From Bdellovibrio sp. (lineage in GTDB: Bacteria > Bdellovibrionota > Bacteriovoracia > Bacteriovoracales > Bacteriovoracaceae): DNA of 39,689 nt. The notes under the pieces were generated by a model, which was not told where the DNA came from, searched no databases, and was given only the letters and a program-made list of their open reading frames with translations. The stretch covers positions 1 to 39,689 of the forward strand of contig DZBG01000012.1 of the NCBI GenBank assembly GCA_022729855.1, in the 5' to 3' direction. A program made the position numbers and the translations under genes. Shown here piece by piece: positions 33,812-39,689 of the stretch; position 1 is the stretch's first letter, and the number at the start of each line of letters is the position of its first letter.

Positions 33812-34573
33812 ATGAAGATTATGCTTTTCTCTTTGTTCTTCTCTTCTTTTGCCATGGGAGCCACAATTGTTCCTTTTGCGCGTGACCTTCCTAGAGTTGA
33901 AAGATACTCGTACCTTGGTTCCGAATCATCTCCTTCTGGAAATTATCTTTTAGATTATGCTGGAGACGCCAATGATGTGGAGTATCCGTTAGGATTCTCA
34001 CTGATGAATCATGGGCCGAATAATATTGTTCCAGAACAGCCAAATTCAATGACAATGATTGAAAGAAACTTCTCTTTTGTCAGCGATGATGGATCACAGA
34101 GAGAAAATTACCTATGGATCACTGATAGTAATGGATCGGGGAGAGTTTCAGATTATTTCGAAACAATGATCGCTTTTCTTCCAAGAATCGGACAAATGCA
34201 TATTGAAGAAAGTGGGGATGAGCTCATTGTCACTCTTCCGACTGGGGAAGAGGTTATTTTTAATAAAACTCATAAGGCCATTCAAAGTGGAGTCCTTTCA
34301 GAGGCTCCGGTTGACTTAAATCCTGATCGCTCTCAGAGACAATTTGCGGGTATCAAGTACTCTGGTAAAGGAATCATGATTCGCTCTGATTCAAGGGCGG
34401 CAGATCCAAGACTTGGTAAAAGTCTTCAGGTCATTAAGGCCGGTCTGACCCCTTGTACAATTTCAAAAGACTCATTTTGGACTCAAGATGGTTATCCGCA
34501 ATTTAAATTTCTACGTGATGAGGATGCTTTTCAAGTCATCAAAGAAAAGTGCGGAGAGGCTTATCTTCCGTAA
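33812..34573 (+). CDS. Secreted protein, unknown function
   Basis: Protein of 253 residues. The ATG at 33812 follows TAGGAG and opens a signal peptide (MKIMLFSLFFSSFAMGA); the in-frame upstream extension to 33749 lies in the flagellin terminator and is rejected. The mature part is beta-rich with many Ser, Asp, Gly and Pro residues, has two Cys near the end (in TPCTIS and KEKCGE) likely forming a disulfide, and is rather acidic. No family recognised. It is probably periplasmic or secreted; its position after flagellin may be incidental. Confidence 0.6.
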   Translation: MKIMLFSLFFSSFAMGATIVPFARDLPRVERYSYLGSESSPSGNYLLDYAGDANDVEYPLGFSLMNHGPNNIVPEQPNSMTMIERNFSFVSDDGSQRENYLWITDSNGSGRVSDYFETMIAFLPRIGQMHIEESGDELIVTLPTGEEVIFNKTHKAIQSGVLSEAPVDLNPDRSQRQFAGIKYSGKGIMIRSDSRAADPRLGKSLQVIKAGLTPCTISKDSFWTQDGYPQFKFLRDEDAFQVIKEKCGEAYLP

Positions 34574-34616
34574 GATTGAATTTAAGATTTCTTAACTCAA
34601 ACTCTGATTCAAAAAT

Positions 34617-34625
34617 TGCGATAAT
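34617..34625 (+). promoter_or_regulatory. Possible extended -10 promoter of the lipoxygenase-like gene
   Basis: TGC followed by GATAAT (34620-34625) forms an extended -10 element with no clear -35. A start near 34632 would leave a leader of about 24 nt before the ATG at 34656. Confidence 0.35.
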
Positions 34626-34655
34626 AGATGATACGAATTTTTGGATTGAGAGTGT

Positions 34656-36071
34656 ATGATGAAACCAAAAGATTTTCTCTATGGTAGAAAAGGCCCTTGG
34701 CCTCAACCTTGTCCTGATCATCCCTATGGAGAATCACCGGGAGTTGTTCATTTACCAATAGGCGAATGGATCGATTGGTGGGCGAATATTGGGTTCCGTT
34801 ATATGACCCAATGGCCAGTTTTCACTCCTATTTATTTTATCAACGGTCTTCTTAATCCTGGTTGTAAAGAAGTAAGCGATCAAGAATTTCACAATTACCT
34901 TACTAATTCCATGATGGCGCGATTTATTACACCTCAACTTGATGAGATCGATCGTGACATTTTCAAAGAATATATTGATCCCACGCTCGATTATTTTATT
35001 ACTGATCTTGAAGCGGTGAGAACGGTAAAGACTTTTAAGGGACAATTTGTTTCTCCCACAAAAACACTCCTAAAGAAAACAGGGACCAATCAGTTTGAAA
35101 TTATTTGTATCTATGTAGATGAAACAAAAACGATCCTCACTCATAATGATGGTGATGCATGGGATCTCGCTAAATATTTTGTCCTTCAAGGGGGAGCAAT
35201 TTGCGCCACACTTGTTGTTCATCCCTTGCTTCATTTTCCTCTGGATAGTATTAATGCCATCACAAAAACGGCCTTACCTAAAAAGCATATTCTTTTTAAA
35301 CTACTTTACGCTCATTTGCGCTTCACTCTTCCTCTTGAAAATGCCGTCTTAAATTTTAAGATGTCTCTTCTGCACCCTGATGGTTGGTGGAAAACATACG
35401 CGCCTTATCCTGGCCCCTATGATGGAATTAGAGAGTTGCTAGTGGAAGGATATAAAGGAATTAAGAATAATGATTCTTACCCTCCTTATGAGTATCCGAG
35501 ACGTCCACCTAAGGTCTACTCAAATTATGGAGTCTTTTTAGATAAGTACTATGAAACAATTTATCAGTTTGTAGATGACGTTCTCAAGGAGATACCTAAG
35601 AACGATAAACATGTTAAAAATTGGGCCAATTATATTCATCAATGGATTCCGGGATTCCCTGATGGAGAAGAGATTTTTGAAGGGAAAACATTTACCGAGG
35701 TTGTGGCATATTTTATTTGGGATGTGACCGTGGGTCATACTCTGGATCATTATAATTTTGCAGAAATGGACGTGAGAAAAGTTCCTTTAAGACTTAGACA
35801 GGCCCCACCAGAGAAGGGAACCAAGATCAAGTCACGGAAGAAGCTTCAAACGGCCAACGATATTATGAGATACAAATTGGCGATGAGGTTATTCTTTGGT
35901 CCAACTGTGGTGACAAAATTTGTAGATATAAAATATGATTTTAGTTCGGCACATTTATTAAATAGGGCCGATCAATTTATTGAAGAGTTAAAACAGACAG
36001 AAAAAGAGTTAAATGAAGAGGGACTTGATTATATCCCTTTGGATAAAATTGCCCGTACGATTCAGTTTTAA
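34656..36071 (+). CDS. Lipoxygenase-like protein with altered metal site
   Basis: Soluble-looking protein of 471 residues, no signal peptide. Several blocks follow the lipoxygenase catalytic domain in order: a W-x-x-A-K segment (169-173), the two-His helix (HPLLH, 189-193), then HILFKLLYAHLRFTL (211-225), close to the family HP-x-x-LL-x-PH block. A late helix has His361 and His365 in GHTLDHYNF, matching H-x3-N/H, and the C-terminus YIPLDKIARTIQF resembles the family end, with Phe instead of the usual Ile. By eye, the first iron His position falls on Ala184 while the second is His189. It is shorter than typical bacterial lipoxygenases and lacks a PLAT domain. Active enzyme or pseudoenzyme is undecided. 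Confidence 0.6.
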   Translation: MMKPKDFLYGRKGPWPQPCPDHPYGESPGVVHLPIGEWIDWWANIGFRYMTQWPVFTPIYFINGLLNPGCKEVSDQEFHNYLTNSMMARFITPQLDEIDRDIFKEYIDPTLDYFITDLEAVRTVKTFKGQFVSPTKTLLKKTGTNQFEIICIYVDETKTILTHNDGDAWDLAKYFVLQGGAICATLVVHPLLHFPLDSINAITKTALPKKHILFKLLYAHLRFTLPLENAVLNFKMSLLHPDGWWKTYAPYPGPYDGIRELLVEGYKGIKNNDSYPPYEYPRRPPKVYSNYGVFLDKYYETIYQFVDDVLKEIPKNDKHVKNWANYIHQWIPGFPDGEEIFEGKTFTEVVAYFIWDVTVGHTLDHYNFAEMDVRKVPLRLRQAPPEKGTKIKSRKKLQTANDIMRYKLAMRLFFGPTVVTKFVDIKYDFSSAHLLNRADQFIEELKQTEKELNEEGLDYIPLDKIARTIQF

Positions 36072-36079
36072 TCGTACGG
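36053..36079. other. 10-bp perfect hairpin across the lipoxygenase-like stop codon
   Basis: CCGTACGATT (36053-36062) and AATCGTACGG (36070-36079) pair perfectly around a 7-nt loop. The stop codon (36069-36071) lies at the loop and right arm. On the plus strand no T tract follows; on the minus strand a weak one (AATTTTAT) does, 18 nt after the aldehyde dehydrogenase stop. It probably protects or ends both convergent transcripts. Confidence 0.55.
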
Positions 36080-36096
36080 ACATGAAATGAATTTAC

Positions 36097-37581
36097 TTAA
36101 AAGATAGCGTCAAACCATGGCTTTTTAGCTCTCTCGTCACAGTCAGAAATCCAAAGGTGTTTTACTTCTAAGTAAGACTTAAGTCCTTCTTCGCCCATCT
36201 CGCGTCCAAGACCTGATTGCTTATAGCCACCAAATGGCATCCCAGGATTTAATAAGTGATACTCATTAATCCAAACAGTTCCTGTTTCAAGTTGTTTTGC
36301 CACATTTTTTGCTCTCTCTGCATTCTTAGACCAAACGGCCCCAGCTAATCCGTAGTCGGATTTATTTGCAAGTGCAATCGCCTCTGCTTCATTTGCTACA
36401 GGAGTAATAGCAAGAACTGGCCCAAAAATTTCTTCATTGAAAATAGTATTGTCAGGAGTTACTTCAAAAAGTGTAGGTGCAATATAATAACCTTTATCAA
36501 AATCACCACCAACAACTCTTTCTCCACCAAAAAGAAGTTTTGCTCCTTCATTCTTAGTTGTCTGAATATAATTCATGATCGTATCAAATTGTTTTTTGTT
36601 AATGACTGGGCCAAAACCTGTGCTGATTTCTGTTGGAAGTCCGACTTTAACTTCTGCTATTCTTTTAACCAGAGCTTCTTTAAAAGTAGGGTAGATACTA
36701 TTTTCAACAAACAGACGGGTTCCTGAATCACAGGCCTGTCCTGAGTGATAGAGAAATGCGTAAAGGGCACCATCAACGGCAAGAGATAGATCAGCATCAT
36801 CTAAAACGATATTTGCAGATTTTCCACCAAGCTCAAGTGAGAGTTTTTGAAGATTCTTTCCGGCCGACTCCATAATCTTTTTTCCAACTGCTGTTGAACC
36901 AGTGAAGGCTACTTTTTTTACTTTTGGATTTTTAAGAAGGTATGCGCCTTCATTTGCTCCACCAGTAATAATATTTACGACACCTTTAGGTAAACCAACT
37001 TCATTCAAAATCTCAGCTAGAATTCCTGCAGTCACAGGTGTCTCTTGAGCAGACTTAAGAACAGTCGTACATCCTGAGGCAATTACTGGACCGATTTTCC
37101 AAGCGGCCATAACAAGAGGGAAGTTCCAAGGAATGATTTGAGCACAAACTCCCACTGGTTCATAAAGACGAAAATTATTTGAAAAACCAGCGCGAGACGC
37201 CGCTTCATCTTTTACTTCAAATTGAAACTTACGAAGTTGCCCTGCTAAAACTTTAAAGTATGAAGCAGCATTGGCCACATCTGCTTTTGCTTTACGTAAT
37301 GTCGATCCCGAATCAGCAACTTCAAGAGTTGTTAATTCATCTTTTCTCTCTTTAAGTTTTACTGAGATGGCCTCAAGAATATCAGCTCTTTTATTTTGAT
37401 CCATTCCGCGCCACTCAGCTGAGTAGAAAGCGGCTTCGGCAGCATCTACTGCAGCATCAATATCTTTTTCTGTTGGAAGATGAACAGTGGCTACTTTTTC
37501 GCCATTGGCAGAATTCGTTGAAACAAAGTGTTTCGTTGATTCCTTAAATTCTCCATTAATAAACATTTTGATGTCTTTCAT
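36097..37581 (-). CDS. NAD(P)-dependent aldehyde dehydrogenase
   Basis: Aldehyde dehydrogenase superfamily member of 494 residues. The oxyanion Asn153 is in PWNFP, Lys176 in TVLKSAQ contacts the cofactor, the general base Glu250 is in LELGGK, and the nucleophile Cys284 is in GQACDSGTR. The Rossmann GSTAVG segment (228-233) and the C-terminal PFGGYKQSGLGRE are intact. It resembles betaine/aliphatic aldehyde dehydrogenases, but the substrate is not determined. It follows two small secreted-protein genes and a thiolase gene and has an AAGGAG ribosome-binding site. A role in fatty or amino acid degradation with the thiolase is a reasonable inference. Confidence 0.93.
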   Translation of the reverse strand: MKDIKMFINGEFKESTKHFVSTNSANGEKVATVHLPTEKDIDAAVDAAEAAFYSAEWRGMDQNKRADILEAISVKLKERKDELTTLEVADSGSTLRKAKADVANAASYFKVLAGQLRKFQFEVKDEAASRAGFSNNFRLYEPVGVCAQIIPWNFPLVMAAWKIGPVIASGCTTVLKSAQETPVTAGILAEILNEVGLPKGVVNIITGGANEGAYLLKNPKVKKVAFTGSTAVGKKIMESAGKNLQKLSLELGGKSANIVLDDADLSLAVDGALYAFLYHSGQACDSGTRLFVENSIYPTFKEALVKRIAEVKVGLPTEISTGFGPVINKKQFDTIMNYIQTTKNEGAKLLFGGERVVGGDFDKGYYIAPTLFEVTPDNTIFNEEIFGPVLAITPVANEAEAIALANKSDYGLAGAVWSKNAERAKNVAKQLETGTVWINEYHLLNPGMPFGGYKQSGLGREMGEEGLKSYLEVKHLWISDCDERAKKPWFDAIF

Positions 37582-37591
37582 TTAAGACTCC

Positions 37592-37927
37592 TTATTTGTT
37601 AAGTATTTTAAGTGTAATAATTGAATTCGGTTGACCCTGCTCACCTTTGGCATAAATATATTTCCCTTCTCCGGTAATAAATTCTTCACCTTTTGTCACA
37701 AGTTTATCTTTCTCAAAAAGATTGAACTTTGCCTGATACTTTTTATTTTCTAATCTGATGACTGTGACTTTGTAGAGGAAACTGTTCATTGGGAATACTG
37801 ATTCTTTTCCAAGTGAGATTTTTTTCTTAAATTCAAAATCTTCACCATCTATACTCACTTGGCCCGCAAGGGTGAGTGCCATGGCGTAAAAAGGAAAGAG
37901 TGTAAAAAGGAATACAATTGTTTTCAT
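37592..37927 (-). CDS. Small exported beta-rich protein, paralogue-like
   Basis: Protein of 111 residues with a signal peptide (MKTIVFLFTLFPFYAMA). The mature domain begins LTLAGQVSIDGEDFEFKKK and continues with alternating strands. It resembles the neighbouring upstream 127-residue protein in layout: L-x-G, a short Gly turn, an acidic/basic strand, and a Lys-rich strand ending in Phe before a hydrophobic strand. No Cys in the mature part. Function unknown; likely periplasmic. It overlaps its neighbour by 4 nt and is followed 10 nt later by the aldehyde dehydrogenase. Confidence 0.6.
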   Translation of the reverse strand: MKTIVFLFTLFPFYAMALTLAGQVSIDGEDFEFKKKISLGKESVFPMNSFLYKVTVIRLENKKYQAKFNLFEKDKLVTKGEEFITGEGKYIYAKGEQGQPNSIITLKILNK

Positions 37928-38307
37928 AGATGCCTAAGTTTAATGGTTATTTTTGTAAAATCTTTTGTCTCTTGATCTTCCTTAATCATGGTTGCTTCAT
38001 TTTCACCTAAGACTAGGAGCTGAGACTTGGCCAGTGTCTTAAGTGTTATTCCTGATTTTTGTACAACTTCAATTTGGATGAGCTGGACATCCTTTTTATT
38101 TTTTGCCGCCTCAGGAATATCGAACTTAGAGGGAAGTTTAACATGAACTATTAATTCGCCATTCTGAAATGAATAACTTTTATCATGGTTAACTTTTTGA
38201 ACAATTTCTAAGGTCTTCCCATTTAGATTAAAACTGCCTGTGAGGTTCCAGCAGGCCCAAGTCGGAAGAGAGAGGAGAAGAGTCGTCATTAAAATAAATA
38301 GTTTCAT
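37924..38307 (-). CDS. Small exported beta-rich protein, unknown function
   Basis: Protein of 127 residues with a signal peptide (MKLFILMTTLLLSLPTWA) followed directly by Cys19 (WACWNLTG). The sequence before the Cys (PTWAC) is a poor lipobox, so lipidation is unlikely. The mature part is beta-strand-rich with the same opening pattern as the next gene (NLTGSFNLNGKTLEIVQK). Overlaps of 4 nt at both ends tie it to the thiolase and to its paralogue-like neighbour. No recognised family. Confidence 0.6.
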   Translation of the reverse strand: MKLFILMTTLLLSLPTWACWNLTGSFNLNGKTLEIVQKVNHDKSYSFQNGELIVHVKLPSKFDIPEAAKNKKDVQLIQIEVVQKSGITLKTLAKSQLLVLGENEATMIKEDQETKDFTKITIKLRHL

Positions 38308-39506
38308 TTACAATTCTCAATCGAGAGCGCAATTCCCTGACCTACACCTATACACATGGCCGCTAAGCCTTTTTTATATTCAGGATGTTTCTGCATTTGA
38401 TGAATCATAGTAGTCAGAATTCTTGTCCCTGAACAGCCTAGTGGATGTCCAATGGCAATTGAGCCACCATTCTTATTTACTTTGCTTGGATCAATCTCAA
38501 GCTCTTTCATGCAAGAGAGGGCCTGAACAGCAAAAGCTTCATTGAGTTCAAAAATATCAAAATCATTTATTTTATAACCAAATTTATTCATGAGCTTTTG
38601 AGTGGCCCCCACTGGGCCTAGACCCATAATATTGGGATGAAGTCCGTGAACGGCTCCACCTGTGACCATTGCGAGTGGTTTTAAATTATGTTTTTTTACA
38701 AATTCCTCAGAACAGATCACAACCATGCTGGCCCCATCATTAATTGATGAAGCGTTTCCTGCTGTCACTGTCCCGTCTTTTTTAAAAGCAGGTTTTAGTT
38801 TGGCAAGTTTCTCAAGTGAAGTATCGGCCCTTGGCCCTTCATCATTTTCAACAATCGTTGATCCTTTTTTTGTTACAATAGTAAGAGGAAGAATCTCATC
38901 TTTAAAAAGTCCTGCTGTTGTTGCGGCCACAGCTTTTTGGTGTGAACCAAGGGCAAACAGATCTTGCTCCTCTCGACTGATATGATGAAGCTTTTGAACT
39001 TCTTCCGCAGTTTCACCCATTCCAAGTAGAGGAATCATTTCGGCCATTTTAGGATTTTCAAATCTCCAACCAATAGAGGTGTCCCACATTTTTTGATTGC
39101 GATCAAAACCAGATCCCGCTTTGCTCATGACGTAAGGAGCGCGAGACATGCTTTCTGCACCACCGGCAATAAAACAATCTCCAATACCAGCTTGAATACG
39201 CGCGTGAGCATCAATAACTGCATCAAGAGATGAACCACAAAGTCTGTTTATTGTTGTTCCTGCTACTTCGTAAGGATATCCAGCAAGAATTAAACTCATG
39301 CGTGCAATATTTCTATTGTCTTCACCGGCCTGATTCGCACACCCAATAATTGTGTCATCAATTTCTTTAAGATCATGTTTCGCGTGAATAGCGTAATCTT
39401 TGAAAAGGAAGGCCAGCATATCATCGATGCGCATTGATGAGAGAGCACCACCAAATGAGCCAACGGGAGTGCGTTTAGCATGAATAATATATGAAACTTT
39501 TTTCAT
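38304..39506 (-). CDS. Acetyl-CoA acyltransferase (thiolase)
   Basis: Thiolase of 400 residues catalysing 3-oxoacyl-CoA cleavage or acetyl-CoA condensation. The ATG at 39506 has AGAGG 5 nt upstream and opens the family N-terminus (KKVSYIIHAKRTPVGSFGG); the in-frame extension to 39524 has no better site. The nucleophile Cys90 is in NRLCGSS, NEAFA is present, the base His is in GHPLGCSG and the second Cys is in CIGVGQG. GCANQAGEDNRNIARM resembles the PcaF/PaaJ group, but beta-oxidation FadA-type use is equally possible. It is first in a four-gene unit ending in the aldehyde dehydrogenase. Confidence 0.93.
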   Translation of the reverse strand: MKKVSYIIHAKRTPVGSFGGALSSMRIDDMLAFLFKDYAIHAKHDLKEIDDTIIGCANQAGEDNRNIARMSLILAGYPYEVAGTTINRLCGSSLDAVIDAHARIQAGIGDCFIAGGAESMSRAPYVMSKAGSGFDRNQKMWDTSIGWRFENPKMAEMIPLLGMGETAEEVQKLHHISREEQDLFALGSHQKAVAATTAGLFKDEILPLTIVTKKGSTIVENDEGPRADTSLEKLAKLKPAFKKDGTVTAGNASSINDGASMVVICSEEFVKKHNLKPLAMVTGGAVHGLHPNIMGLGPVGATQKLMNKFGYKINDFDIFELNEAFAVQALSCMKELEIDPSKVNKNGGSIAIGHPLGCSGTRILTTMIHQMQKHPEYKKGLAAMCIGVGQGIALSIENCK

Positions 39507-39536
39507 CTTAACCTCTAGGTGCAAATTGATACCAGA

Positions 39537-39566
39537 ATCCTAGCATCGACCGAGTAAAAATGACAA
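39537..39566 (-). promoter_or_regulatory. Possible sigma-70 type promoter of the thiolase unit
   Basis: On the minus strand TTGTCA (39561-39566) and TAGGAT (39537-39542) are separated by 18 bp, giving a start about 25 nt before the thiolase ATG. The -35 is good, the -10 moderate. Confidence 0.4.
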
Positions 39567-39689
39567 TCTAAGAGCTTTTTAATAAGCCAAGAAAAGTCTT
39601 TAATTTCAGATAATTAGAAGTGTTACAAAAAAGAATCTCAGGGCCTACGCATCTAAATTCTTTCGCCCAATAAGGATTTCCAATAGATA

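Noticed and set aside
39568-39689. Minus-strand frame open to the right window edge, about 40 codons
   Set aside because: It could be the 3' end of a gene outside the window, but the peptide is unrecognisable, another frame offers a similar short tail, and its end overlaps the likely thiolase promoter. Not supportable from this fragment.

Overview
The window is dense, single-copy chromosomal DNA from an AT-rich Gram-negative bacterium. It carries outer-membrane and Tol-Pal genes, many lipoprotein and Sec signal peptides, a flagellin of about 277 residues, a CdnL/CarD regulator, a GYF-domain membrane protein and short operons with 1-4 nt overlaps. Together these fit the Bdellovibrionota (Bacteriovorax/Peredibacter-like predators) best. 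That placement is inferred from gene content and style, not from a marker search. No phage, insertion sequence, CRISPR array, tRNA or rRNA was seen.

Layout. (1) 19-1658: a possible gene remnant, a TauE/SafE permease and a convergent acetyltransferase. (2) 1071-7246, minus: a nine-gene run pal - DUF4398 lipoprotein - cpoB-like - tsaD - ksgA - FadL-like porin - smpB - DUF2203-like - GNAT. It joins envelope constriction to tRNA, rRNA and ribosome-rescue functions. (3) 7247-7640: a gene-free stretch with two matching upstream sites, a near-perfect sigma-54 promoter and a strong terminator, which together outline a small RNA of about 93 nt. (4) 7641-10869: an arginase-family enzyme, a GYF/coiled-coil membrane protein and an MBL hydrolase. 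(5) 11020-13578: sucC-sucD-ndk with a clear promoter and terminator. (6) 13639-18043: two small exported proteins, then cdnL, gltX and cysS. (7) 18167-20781: three envelope proteins. (8) 20778-28530, minus: pyrB-carA-carB-pyrF-pyrE-lysA, most of de novo UMP synthesis plus the last lysine step. (9) 28721-32197: uvrB, a small secreted protein and a metallophosphoesterase. (10) 32194-36071: a degenerate receiver, flagellin, a secreted protein and a lipoxygenase-like protein. (11) 36097-39506, minus: thiolase, two related small secreted proteins and an aldehyde dehydrogenase.

The strongest new signals are four. First, the sigma-54 small RNA candidate, whose C/U-rich segment is complementary over 11 nt to the Shine-Dalgarno region of neighbouring pal. 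Second, a pyrB gene whose only credible start codon is ATC. Third, a short lipoxygenase-like protein in which one iron-ligand position appears lost. Fourth, a run of ten C residues inside pyrF.
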